DNA from: Salinivirgaceae bacterium
GTDB taxonomy: Bacteria > Bacteroidota > Bacteroidia > Bacteroidales > SZUA-534
Direction of reading: 5' to 3'
DNA length: 38,034 nucleotides
NCBI GenBank assembly: GCA_017645945.1
Contig: JAGCNL010000027.1
Span: 1 to 38,034 of the forward strand
Part shown: positions 31,259 through 38,034 of the stretch, one piece after another
Layout of the letters: the number at the start of each line of letters is the position of its first letter
How positions within the stretch are numbered: position 1 is the first letter of the stretch
Translations under genes and position numbers: made by a program
The notes under the pieces: generated by a model
Told to the model about the DNA's origin: nothing
The model's database searches: none
Seen by the model: only the letters and a program-made list of their open reading frames with translations

Positions 31259-31765
31259 TTATTTGACTGGGACGCCTAATGCTGTCAGCTGTTGTGACAC
31301 TTTCACGCCCGATTCGGCAAGGTGCTGCTCGTTGACTTCATATTTCAGCTTGCCGTCAATCTTGATGTAGTTGATGCCTGATTTTGAAAGGGCAAATCCT
31401 GGTTTGTCGGTTACAATCACCACGCCTTTGCCTTTAACCTTACCAACAAAATCGTCAACTTTTTCCGACTTATCGGTTGTTACATACAGGATATGCAGTT
31501 TCGATACATCGTCAGTTGAAGCAATTTCTTTAACCTTAATGCTTTGTGAGCCCACGCCTTTTTTCTCGGCAATGGCGTTCAATTCGGGAACGATAGACTG
31601 ATTGCCATAAACGCCAATCACAAAATCACCCGACTGCTTAGCTTGCGGCCATTCAATGTTTCTTGCAAAGTTGTACATGAACAGCGCTTTGAACTTCTCG
31701 TCTTGCGCTCTTGCAGATGTTGCTATCAGCAGGAGTGCGGAAATAGCAAATAGTGTTTTTCTCAT
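31259..31765 (-). CDS. YfiR-like (DUF4154) periplasmic protein, copy A
   Basis: The 168-residue protein starts at ATG 31765 (MRKTLFAISALLLIATSARA as signal peptide). KFKALFMYNFARNIEWP and FVIGVYGNQSIVPELNAIA identify DUF4154. The variable stretch is KVKEIASTDDVSKLHILYV (about 77-95) and the loop after it. It heads the copy-A operon, so it is made before the receptor. A role as periplasmic partner or sensor of the receptor is inferred from the conserved pairing. The duplicate order YfiR then receptor, with a terminator after each receptor, shows that the whole two-gene cassette was duplicated. Confidence 0.85.
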   Translation of the reverse strand: MRKTLFAISALLLIATSARAQDEKFKALFMYNFARNIEWPQAKQSGDFVIGVYGNQSIVPELNAIAEKKGVGSQSIKVKEIASTDDVSKLHILYVTTDKSEKVDDFVGKVKGKGVVIVTDKPGFALSKSGINYIKIDGKLKYEVNEQHLAESGVKVSQQLTALGVPVK

Positions 31766-32222
31766 CTTTTATTATTTTAAAACAATTAATCTCTTTAACT
31801 GTGTTTCCATTCTCAATCTTTTCGTCGCTCTTCTACGCTTCGTTATTCGTTTTGATACAATTTTTATATTGAGATAAATCATAAAACTTTTTTTACACGT
31901 TTGCGTTTAATGCAATTTTGTTTAATGTTGTCAAACTGTATAAATGTTTCATTTTGTATGATTTAGCTCGGTATTCATGTTTTTAAATTTGACGTTGCAA
32001 AATTAGCACCCAGTGCCGTCTTATCTCCGAGATAGTGCGGTCTGGGCGAATTTTTGGTAAAATGAGCCTTCAATGGCGGACGAATAACAATTTGGAAAAC
32101 AACGTTTAAAAAAGTTGCAAACGTTGGCAACGTTTAATGAAAAAAACAGGTGCAAGACACAAAAAAGTTGCATAAAATGCTGATATTATATTGTTTTGCA
32201 ACCGATTTCAAAAGGAATTGCA
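31766..32222. other. Divergent intergenic region between YfiR copy A and the THUMP methyltransferase
   Basis: These 457 AT-rich bases contain the promoters of two divergent units. I found no gene. A perfect 17-bp palindrome, AAACGTTGGCAACGTTT, lies at 32119-32135 about 90 bases before the methyltransferase ATG, and AACGTTT recurs at 32101-32107. Confidence 0.55.
32119..32135 (+). promoter_or_regulatory. 17-bp palindrome upstream of the rRNA methyltransferase
   Basis: AAACGTTG-G-CAACGTTT is perfect around one central base and has the shape of a LacI- or TetR-type operator. Another AACGTTT lies 12 bases to the left. No regulator gene of those families is in the window. Confidence 0.35.
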
Positions 32223-33389
32223 ATGAGTGAAAACACAAAAAATGGCAGCTATCAGATGATAGCAAAGACTTTTGCCGGGCTTGAGGATGTACTTGCCGGT
32301 GAGTTGGAGGCGCTTGGCGCGAAAAACATCAAAAAGCTGATTCGCGCTGTGTCGTTCGAGGGCGACAAAGCCATGATGTACCGCGCCAACTATTGCCTGC
32401 GCACGGCTCTGTGCGTGCTGAAGCCGATAGCCACTTTTGAAGCAAAAAACGAGGATACATATTATAAAGAGATTGGCCGCATCGATTGGGATAAGTATAT
32501 GAATGTGAATGAGACACTTGCCATTTCGGCAACCACCAATTCAAACATTTTCACCCACTCGCAATATGCGGCTCTGAAGGCCAAGGACGCCATTGTTGAC
32601 CAGTTTCGCCGCCGAACGGGCAAACGGCCGAATGTTGATACCGAAAATCCCGACCTGCGGATTGAGATTCACATTGCGCAAACGCACGTCACGGTGCTGC
32701 TCAACAGTTCGGGCGAGCCGCTATACAAGCGCGGCTACCGTCAGGCGAGCGTCAAGGCGCCAATCAACGAGGTGCTGGCTGCCGGAATGATTATGCTCTC
32801 GGGTTGGAACGCCAATTCCGATTTTTATGACCCCATGTGCGGCTCGGGCACACTGCTCATCGAAGCCGCCATGATTGCCTACGGCATTGCTCCGGGCACC
32901 TTCCGCAGCCAGTTCGCCTTTGAGAAATGGTCCGATTTTGACGCCGACCTTCTGTCGGACATTGCCGACAGCACGCCCGAAGTGCCCGAATTCAAATACA
33001 CCATTGCTGGCAGCGATTTGAATCCTGGTGCGGTGAAAGCGGCCGAGATGAACATTAAGGCGGCGTTCCTGAGCAAAAAAATTAACGTGCAGCTGAAGAA
33101 TTTCTTCGACCTGCGTCCTGCCACAGCCACAGGCACCATCATCACCAATCCGCCTTACGGCGAGCGCCTGCAACCCAACGATTTGCGCATCTTCTATCAG
33201 AAAATAGGCGACAAGCTGAAAAGCGAATTCCCCGGCTACGAGGTGTGGATTATCGGCAGCAATACCGAACTGATGAATTTCATAGGCCTGCGCCCTGAGA
33301 GAAAAATCAAGCTCTACAACGGTGCGCTCGAATGCTCGTTCCGCAAATTCAGCGTGTACGCGGGCAGCAAGAAGGACAGGTATGAGTAG
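32223..33389 (+). CDS. THUMP-domain class I SAM-dependent rRNA methyltransferase (RlmL-like)
   Basis: The 388-residue protein starts at ATG 32223 (MSENTKNGSYQMIAKTFAGLE, in part SYQMIAKTFAGLEDVL); a TTG at 32196 would add nine residues. The THUMP RNA-binding domain is at about 45-165 (YYKEIGRIDWDKYMNVNETL region, LRIEIHIAQTHVTVLLNSSG). The methyltransferase has LLIEAAMIAYGIAPG after DPMCGSGT (SAM-binding motif I), AGSDLNPGAVKAAEMN, and catalytic TNPPYGERL. It resembles the N-terminal half of E. coli RlmKL, which makes m2G2445 in 23S rRNA. The gene is single and followed by a low-complexity spacer. Confidence 0.9.
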   Translation: MSENTKNGSYQMIAKTFAGLEDVLAGELEALGAKNIKKLIRAVSFEGDKAMMYRANYCLRTALCVLKPIATFEAKNEDTYYKEIGRIDWDKYMNVNETLAISATTNSNIFTHSQYAALKAKDAIVDQFRRRTGKRPNVDTENPDLRIEIHIAQTHVTVLLNSSGEPLYKRGYRQASVKAPINEVLAAGMIMLSGWNANSDFYDPMCGSGTLLIEAAMIAYGIAPGTFRSQFAFEKWSDFDADLLSDIADSTPEVPEFKYTIAGSDLNPGAVKAAEMNIKAAFLSKKINVQLKNFFDLRPATATGTIITNPPYGERLQPNDLRIFYQKIGDKLKSEFPGYEVWIIGSNTELMNFIGLRPERKIKLYNGALECSFRKFSVYAGSKKDRYE

Positions 33390-33752
33390 AGGGGTAGAGA
33401 ATTAGAGAGTTAGAGGTGAGAGGTGAGAGGTAAGGGTTTAGAAGTTAAGGGGTTGAGAAGTTGAGAGGTTAAGGGTCAGTGTTTAATGATTAATGGTTAG
33501 TGTTAAAAGTTTTAGGTTTTCGAAGTTTTAAGTTTAGGGGTAAGAGGTGAGAGGTAAGGGTTTAGAAGTTTAGAAGTTAAGGGGTTGAGAAGTTTAGTGC
33601 TCGTAATTCGTAATTCATAATTCGTAATTAAAACCAACACCCAACACCTAGTGCCTAACCCCTAACTAATGCCCAAACCACCAAAATCAGTTAATCACGT
33701 ATGCCGCCGCGCCTAACTTCTTTTTTTCTTTGTGCCATAAAATTTTACTGAT
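33390..33752 (+). repeat. Purine-rich repetitive spacer
   Basis: There is no gene in these 363 bases. About 33395-33600 is strongly G/A/T-biased on the plus strand, with few C, and made of variants of GAGGTGAGAGGTAAGGG and TTTAGAAGTTAAGGGG. Two long direct copies lie at 33419-33462 and 33543-33594; the second has an 8-base insertion (TAGAAGTT). From 33601 it changes to GTAATTC-type repeats and then a C-rich, G-poor stretch (AACACCCAACACC, CCTAACCCCTAAC). Confidence 0.75.
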
Positions 33753-34652
33753 ATGAAAAAGATTAGAGTTGCGATTGTTGGCTATGGAAACATTGGTCAC
33801 TACGCTTTGGAAGCACTTCTTGCTTCGCCTGATATGGAACTGGCCGGAATTGTACGCCGCAATGGTGCCGCCGACCGTCCGGCAGAACTTGCTGGCATTG
33901 AAATTGTAAAATCGATAAAGGAACTGAAGGATGTTGACGTTGCCATTTTGGCCACTCCAACCCGCAGCGTTGAGGAGCACGCAAAAGAGTGCTTGGCGTT
34001 GGGAATCAACACTGTTGACAGTTTCGACATTCATACACAGATAGTTGCGCTGCGCCGCTCGCTCGATGCCGCAGCAAAGGCTGGCAATGCCGTTTCTGTC
34101 ATCTCGGCAGGCTGGGATCCGGGGTCGGACTCTATCGTTCGCACACTGATGCAAAGCCTTGCACCCAAAGGACTTACCTGGACAAACTTCGGTCCGGGAA
34201 TGAGCATGGGACACTCGGTTGTGGCTCGCTCGAAGAAGGGCGTTAAAAATGCTCTTTCAATGACAATGCCGCAAGGTGCCGGCATCCACAGCCGTCTGGT
34301 TTACGTTGAACTTGAGGACGGATTCACCGCTCAGCAGGTTTACGACGAGCTGAAAGCTGACGACTATTTTGCACACGATGAGCTGCACGTGATTCCTGTT
34401 GCCAGCGTCGATGACTGCCGCGACATGGGACACGGTGTTCTGCTTGAGCGCAAGGGTGTTTCGGGCAAGACTCAGAACCAGCTTTTCGAGTTCAAGATGA
34501 AGATTAACAACCCTGCGCTGACAGGCCAGGTGCTTGTGAACACCGCCCGCGCTGCAATGAAGCAGAAACCAGGCTGCTACACAATGGTTGAGATTCCAGT
34601 CATTGACTATCTGCCAGGCGACCGCGAAGAACTTATCTCGCATTTGGTATAA
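33753..34652 (+). CDS. ddh: meso-Diaminopimelate D-dehydrogenase
   Basis: The 299-residue protein catalyses NADPH-dependent one-step formation of meso-diaminopimelate from tetrahydrodipicolinate, for lysine and peptidoglycan. It has the Rossmann motif VAIVGYGNIGHYALEAL, GIVRR (NADP phosphate site), ATPTRSVEEHA, SFDIHTQI, SAGWDPGSDSIVRTL and FGPGMSMGHSV, followed by GAGIHSRLVYVELEDG in the substrate domain. HVIPVASVDDCRDMGHGVLLERKG is also conserved, quoted here in part as DDCRDMGHGVLLERKG. Length and motifs match the family (about 300-320 aa). It is a single gene with its own terminator at 34681-34712. Confidence 0.96.
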   Translation: MKKIRVAIVGYGNIGHYALEALLASPDMELAGIVRRNGAADRPAELAGIEIVKSIKELKDVDVAILATPTRSVEEHAKECLALGINTVDSFDIHTQIVALRRSLDAAAKAGNAVSVISAGWDPGSDSIVRTLMQSLAPKGLTWTNFGPGMSMGHSVVARSKKGVKNALSMTMPQGAGIHSRLVYVELEDGFTAQQVYDELKADDYFAHDELHVIPVASVDDCRDMGHGVLLERKGVSGKTQNQLFEFKMKINNPALTGQVLVNTARAAMKQKPGCYTMVEIPVIDYLPGDREELISHLV

Positions 34653-34680
34653 ATCGCTATAAATTAAATTTTTGTGATAA

Positions 34681-34712
34681 AAACGTCAGTGCTTCGGCAT
34701 TGGCGTTTTTTT
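34681..34712 (+). terminator. Terminator of ddh
   Basis: AAACGTCAGTGC (34681-34692) pairs with GCATTGGCGTTT (34697-34708), using G-U pairs, around a TTCG tetraloop, followed by a T-run. Confidence 0.88.
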
Positions 34713-34751
34713 GTTATTGATAGCTAGCGAACAGGAAAGAAAAAGTGCGGC

Positions 34752-34781
34752 ATTTCGTTGTTTTGATGTTTGGCGAAATGT
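34752..34781 (+). promoter_or_regulatory. Inverted repeat upstream of the Fur-family gene
   Basis: CATTTCG (34752-34758) and CGAAATG (34775-34781) are perfect inverted copies separated by 16 bases, 33-62 bases before the ATG. It is placed where autoregulation by the Fur-family protein would act. It does not match a classical Fur or Zur box closely. Confidence 0.35.
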
Positions 34782-34813
34782 TTTAATTTCATGTTCGATA
34801 AAAAGTAAAGACG

Positions 34814-35242
34814 ATGGACAATTCTGAAATATTGCATCTGCTTGAAGAACACGACATTAAGCCGACAGCAAACCGAATGACAGTTGCTCGTGAGCTTTCG
34901 CGGGCCAGTAGTCCGGTATCGCTTTCGGAGCTTGAGGCGATAATTGGCACCATTGACAAATCAAACATTCTCCGTGCGCTTATTCTTTTTAAAGACAATC
35001 ATTTAGTGCATACCATTGAAGGCGCGGGCGGATGCACGCTATACGAGTTGTGCCAAAGTCACCCTCATTCAGAATTTGATGAGGACACGCACATGCATTT
35101 TTTCTGCGAGTCGTGCCACCAGACATTCTGCCTTAGCGAACAACACATTCCGCAAATCGAATTGCCTGAAGGATATATAGTTAGCACTGCCACTTTTATG
35201 GTGAAAGGCATCTGCCCGAAGTGCAACCGCACAATGACTTGA
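34814..35242 (+). CDS. Fur-family transcriptional regulator (Zur-like)
   Basis: The 142-residue protein has an N-terminal winged helix (about 1-75): EHDIKPTANRMTVARELSRASSPVSLSELEAIIG (quoted in part as TANRMTVARELSRA), with DKSNILRALILFKDNHLVHTI as recognition helix and wing. The dimerisation domain has THMHFFCESCHQTFC and a C-terminal CPKC, giving the structural zinc site of two CxxC pairs; His residues in CQSHPHSEF and HMHF could form the sensing site. Fur-family proteins sense iron, zinc, manganese or peroxide. Its position 69 bases before a His-rich zinc exporter makes zinc sensing most likely. The ligand cannot be settled from sequence alone. Confidence 0.88.
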   Translation: MDNSEILHLLEEHDIKPTANRMTVARELSRASSPVSLSELEAIIGTIDKSNILRALILFKDNHLVHTIEGAGGCTLYELCQSHPHSEFDEDTHMHFFCESCHQTFCLSEQHIPQIELPEGYIVSTATFMVKGICPKCNRTMT

Positions 35243-35311
35243 TGTTTGCAACCAAGTTGCACTCACCGCATGATATTTTTGTTTCCGAAAGAATTTTAAA
35301 AACATATAAGC

Positions 35312-36385
35312 ATGGAAACGGAAAACCTGAATCAGATGCAGCATTCTCACGATGAGCATGAGCATCACCACCATCACGAAAGTGAGCACGAACATCACCA
35401 TCATCATCACAACGAAGATGGCGAGCATGAGCACCATCATTACCACCATCACGATGAGGAAGGTGAGCACGAACATCATCACGAACACGGGCATCACCAT
35501 CATCATCACCACAGCCACGAACTGACATCGCTCAACAAGGCGTTCATTGTGGGCATAATGCTTAATGTACTGTTTGTGGTGGCCGAAGCCACTGCCGGCT
35601 GGGTTAGCAATTCAATGGGCCTGCTGGCCGACGCGGGCCACAACTTGAGCGATGTGGCGAGTCTGCTGCTGGCATTAGTCGCCTTCCGAATGGCCAAACG
35701 CAGTGCGTCGCGCCGCTACACCTACGGCTACAAGAAAAGCACCGTGCTGGTATCGCTGCTTAACGCAATAATTCTAATGGTGGCCGTGGTATTCATTGTG
35801 TATGAGAGTGTTGAACAACTGCTGAACCCCGAGCCTGTGGGCGGCAAAATAATTGTAATCACTGCGGCTATCGGCGTGGTTATCAACGGCTTGACGGCTT
35901 ATCTGTTTATCGACAAGAAAGACAAGGACCTGAACGTGAAGGGCGCCTATCTGCATATGGCCGCCGACGCGCTGGTATCGGTTGGCGTGGTCATCTCGGG
36001 CGTAGTGATTTACTTCACCGGCTGGTACTTTATCGATGCCATCATCGGCTTGACCGTAGCCGTAATAATCATAATCTCGACCTGGGATTTGCTGAAGGAC
36101 AGCCTGCGACTGGCTATGGACGGGGTTCCGGCTTCAATCGACACGCTGCGGCTCACCAACGACATCTGCAAGATTGACGGCGTTGAAGAGATTCACCACC
36201 TGCACGTGTGGGCCATCAGCACCACCGAAACGGCCGCCACAGCGCACGTGGTAACAAGCAATATGCCTGAAATGCAGCGCATTAAAGTCGAAATCAAGCA
36301 CACAATGGCTGATTTTGGCATTGGCCACGCCACGCTAGAGTTCGAAGAACACGGCTGCGAGTGCGGCGAGCACGACCATTGTTGA
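35312..36385 (+). CDS. CDF-family zinc efflux transporter with very His-rich N-terminus
   Basis: The protein has 357 residues. Residues 10-70 contain 35 His among Glu, Asp and Ser, with runs up to HHHHHHH, and form a cytoplasmic metal-binding tail. Six membrane helices follow. HNLSD in TM2 and HMAAD in TM5 are the HxxxD zinc-binding pairs of zinc-selective CDF exporters. The loop between TM4 and TM5 is short (IDKKDKDLN). The C-terminal domain (about 275-345) has the ferredoxin-like fold with HHLHVWAIS and ends in CECGEHDHC, a second metal-binding tail. It resembles CzcD/ZitB exporters, which use proton antiport to remove zinc from the cytoplasm. It is probably co-regulated with the preceding Fur-family gene. 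Confidence 0.94.
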   Translation: METENLNQMQHSHDEHEHHHHHESEHEHHHHHHNEDGEHEHHHYHHHDEEGEHEHHHEHGHHHHHHHSHELTSLNKAFIVGIMLNVLFVVAEATAGWVSNSMGLLADAGHNLSDVASLLLALVAFRMAKRSASRRYTYGYKKSTVLVSLLNAIILMVAVVFIVYESVEQLLNPEPVGGKIIVITAAIGVVINGLTAYLFIDKKDKDLNVKGAYLHMAADALVSVGVVISGVVIYFTGWYFIDAIIGLTVAVIIIISTWDLLKDSLRLAMDGVPASIDTLRLTNDICKIDGVEEIHHLHVWAISTTETAATAHVVTSNMPEMQRIKVEIKHTMADFGIGHATLEFEEHGCECGEHDHC

Positions 36386-36391
36386 ATGTTG

Positions 36392-36424
36392 TAGAGACGT
36401 GCCATGGCGCGTCTCTATTTTTTT
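36392..36424 (+). terminator. REP-like palindromic terminator after the CDF gene
   Basis: TAGAGACGTGC pairs with GCGCGTCTCTA (36392-36417, one T-G pair) around CATG, then TTTTTTT. Palindromes with GTAGAGACG ends are repeated in many Bacteroidetes genomes, so this may be a mobile repeat used as a terminator. Confidence 0.8.
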
Positions 36425-36449
36425 GTGCTATCCTTATTACAGTAACTGC

Positions 36450-37031
36450 CTATACATTAAAATTATACCCTTTCGGAAACTCAACCCCGTCATCTTTCAT
36501 CTTCTTTAGTATCGCATTCACTTCCTGCCAAGGGGTTTCTTTGAGTTTACGTTTCAAATATGGTATATGGTTTTTATAAGTATCAAAACTCGTTTTTGTT
36601 GCCAATTCTTTTTGATATATCCTATTATCAATTTTCCAAACAATGAATGCCACAATTACAGCAATTGCACTAATCACTATCAATTTATCTCCTATTGAAT
36701 ATGATATTGGGTGAAGGGTTTTACTCATACGACGGCCAAAACCTCGGTACCCACTATGAGACCGTTCCCAAATATACGTTATACAACATATTCCTGCACA
36801 TAACCAAAAACATATATTATAAATGATCCTTTTCCGTGTTTTATATGCAATATTGGTAAATAGATATTTATCATTATGCTGGCACTTCTGCCAATTATCA
36901 ATAAATAAAATCAATTGAGATTTTTCCTTACCGAATTTTTTGAAGCTACTGTATGAATTGATTTTGTCCAATTCTTTCTCATAGTTCGACAATAATCGAA
37001 TCAGAATTTCTTTGTTATCGGTTTGTCTCAT
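36450..37031 (-). CDS. Unknown membrane protein with two helices
   Basis: The protein has 193 residues. A soluble, charged N-terminus (about 1-70) is followed by a first membrane helix (IIYNICFWLCAGICCITYIW), a short Arg-rich loop (SGYRGFGRRMSKT), a second helix (LIVISAIAVIVAFIVWKI), and a soluble C-terminal tail with KELATKTSFDTYKNHIPYLK and a final DDGVEFPKGYNFNV. Loops by the positive-inside rule place both tails on one side. I recognise no family. It follows the secreted 231-aa gene by 11 bases on the same strand, so the two are likely one operon. Confidence 0.6.
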   Translation of the reverse strand: MRQTDNKEILIRLLSNYEKELDKINSYSSFKKFGKEKSQLILFIDNWQKCQHNDKYLFTNIAYKTRKRIIYNICFWLCAGICCITYIWERSHSGYRGFGRRMSKTLHPISYSIGDKLIVISAIAVIVAFIVWKIDNRIYQKELATKTSFDTYKNHIPYLKRKLKETPWQEVNAILKKMKDDGVEFPKGYNFNV

Positions 37032-37042
37032 ACGGCACGTCT

Positions 37043-37738
37043 TTAATACCTAATAGTGCCTCGGTGTTTTACGTCATCCATTATTGATGCCGGTTTAATG
37101 TAGCCTTCGTCGGGTGTATCGCGAATAAATCGTTCTATCTCTTCTTTTGTTGTTGCAAATTGTTCCGTTTTAATTAAAAGTGAATCAATTTGTTTTCGGC
37201 ATTTCTGATAAGCATCTTCATCGCGAACAGCTATGACTTCATCAAAAATTGCATCCGTAAATCCTTTGCCAAATTCCTTTCCATCGTTATGACAAGTCTT
37301 GTACATAATTGCTGCGCCACCATTTCCTTTCTTGCCTTCATACATATCATTAAGAATATCTGCAAGATTTCTTCTTGATATACGGGTAGCAAGTTCGCAA
37401 ATATCCCACAGTAGCTGCGCATATTTTAATTCTGTGCTATCACGAACAATCAAAAACGATTGAGTTTTGTCCATTGCTGCACAGAAATAGACTTTCTCTG
37501 ACATTTTTTTCCATCCTCGCTTTGTCGCGGGCACATCAAGTTCACCCCACAAACCAAGTGCGATTGAGTGATATATGTTTGCTTTTTTAATCTTTTCAAT
37601 TGTCGAATCGGAAGGTTGCCCTTGAAACATATCAAAAGAAAGTTTCACGTTTGGCTGCCAAAATACGTGTGTTCCTGTCTCATATTGGGCAAAGCAATTG
37701 AGCGATGCAAACATCAATAGAAATACCAATCTTTTCAT
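37043..37738 (-). CDS. Secreted protein, weakly DUF922-like, function unknown
   Basis: The 231-residue protein has a signal peptide (MKRLVFLLMFASLNCFA). The mature start YETGTHVFWQPNVKLSFDMFQGQPSD has the W...L.F..F.G.P order of DUF922 putative zinc proteases of Bacteroidetes. The later helix AQLLWDICELATRISRRNLADIL sits where their HEQxHFD metal site should be, but no His-Glu pair is present, so it would be a degenerate member or only similar in layout. KMSEKVYFCAAMDKTQSFLIV precedes it as a beta pair. The C-terminus is helical and charged. The link to DUF922 is weak; the signal peptide is clear. Confidence 0.55.
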   Translation of the reverse strand: MKRLVFLLMFASLNCFAQYETGTHVFWQPNVKLSFDMFQGQPSDSTIEKIKKANIYHSIALGLWGELDVPATKRGWKKMSEKVYFCAAMDKTQSFLIVRDSTELKYAQLLWDICELATRISRRNLADILNDMYEGKKGNGGAAIMYKTCHNDGKEFGKGFTDAIFDEVIAVRDEDAYQKCRKQIDSLLIKTEQFATTKEEIERFIRDTPDEGYIKPASIMDDVKHRGTIRY

Positions 37739-37939
37739 AATAATTACTTGTTTTTGCTTATAACAAAAATACCATTTAGTGTGAATTGTGCAAATCTATA
37801 ATCCTGACGGAGTGTCTGCTTTGTGTGTTGTTGATTATCGGCTGAGAACATCGAAAAAAAATCCGCAAGTGTCGGTCGAAGAACCAACCTAAATCCGTAT
37901 CATTGCAAAATTTTTTTTATTCCGAAAAACGCAACAAAA

Positions 37940-38034
37940 ATGGCAAAGATTTTCAACGACGTATCAAGAACATTTGGCGAGTTTCTGCTGATTCCGGGAC
38001 TCACAACCAAACAGTGCATTCCCACAAACGTGTC
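37940..38034 (+). CDS. IMP dehydrogenase-like protein, N-terminal fragment cut by the window end
   Basis: Thirty-one codons and two bases are present, open to the last base. The sequence MAKIFNDVSRTFGEFLLIPG followed by LTTKQCIPTNV is the typical N-terminus of a Bacteroidetes IMP dehydrogenase/GMP reductase-family protein, where the next residues lead into a (beta/alpha)8 barrel. The enzyme would oxidise IMP to XMP with NAD in guanine synthesis. It starts 201 bases after the divergent 231-aa gene. GuaB itself or a second GuaB-like paralogue cannot be told apart from this fragment. Confidence 0.75.
   Translation, partial: MAKIFNDVSRTFGEFLLIPGLTTKQCIPTNV

Noticed and set aside
35340..35520. 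CAT/CAC microsatellite as a separate repeat locus
   Set aside because: It encodes the His-rich tail of the CDF exporter in frame, so it is coding sequence.

Overview
The window looks like a chromosome segment of a gut-type Bacteroidales (Bacteroidota) bacterium. The signs are two TonB-dependent receptors ending in Phe, a diaminopimelate dehydrogenase, a BspA-like surface-protein start, a DUF2807 protein, VirE-N/DUF3987 replication proteins, -7-like boxes of the form TAnnTTTG, and starts preceded by A-rich sequence rather than Shine-Dalgarno motifs. No rRNA, tRNA, CRISPR array, integrase or transposase is visible.

Region 1 (about 1-17,200) is mobile DNA, most likely one end of a prophage or a related integrated element. 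A plus-strand lysis cassette (small conserved protein, holin, amidase endolysin, candidate one-gene spanin) ends in a strong terminator at 2012-2045. Everything after it to 16.6 kb is on the minus strand. Read in the direction of transcription it runs: an unknown 160-aa protein, an HTH DNA-binding protein, a VirE-N-type primase, a DUF3987 helicase-like protein, a small HTH protein, a PLD-SNF2 helicase, an Eco57I-like adenine methyltransferase, an ASCH protein, UmuD, UmuC, a membrane-anchored NERD nuclease, a small membrane protein and a coiled-coil protein. The helicase and methyltransferase form a two-gene restriction-like defence module. UmuD, UmuC and NERD form a tight operon behind a tandem palindromic operator. 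The primase module is bracketed by two inverted copies of a 58-bp hairpin element. A 325-bp gap before the helicase holds two plus-strand GNRA-loop terminators and may encode a small RNA.

Region 2 (about 17,200-19,220) is a junction zone: a truncated BspA-like gene, a YhcG/DUF1016 nuclease with internal palindromic repeats and no ATG start, and clpS.

Region 3 (19,365-38,034) is chromosomal. It has a DUF2807 envelope protein, a LytTR response regulator, rsmI, an Ala/Glu/Lys-rich coiled-coil protein, and thymidine kinase on the opposite strand. A duplicated cassette of YfiR-like protein plus TonB-dependent receptor occupies 23.5-31.8 kb. Then come a THUMP rRNA methyltransferase, a purine-rich repetitive spacer, ddh, a Fur/Zur-type regulator followed by a His-rich CDF zinc exporter, two unknown envelope proteins, and the first 31 codons of an IMP dehydrogenase-like gene cut by the window end.
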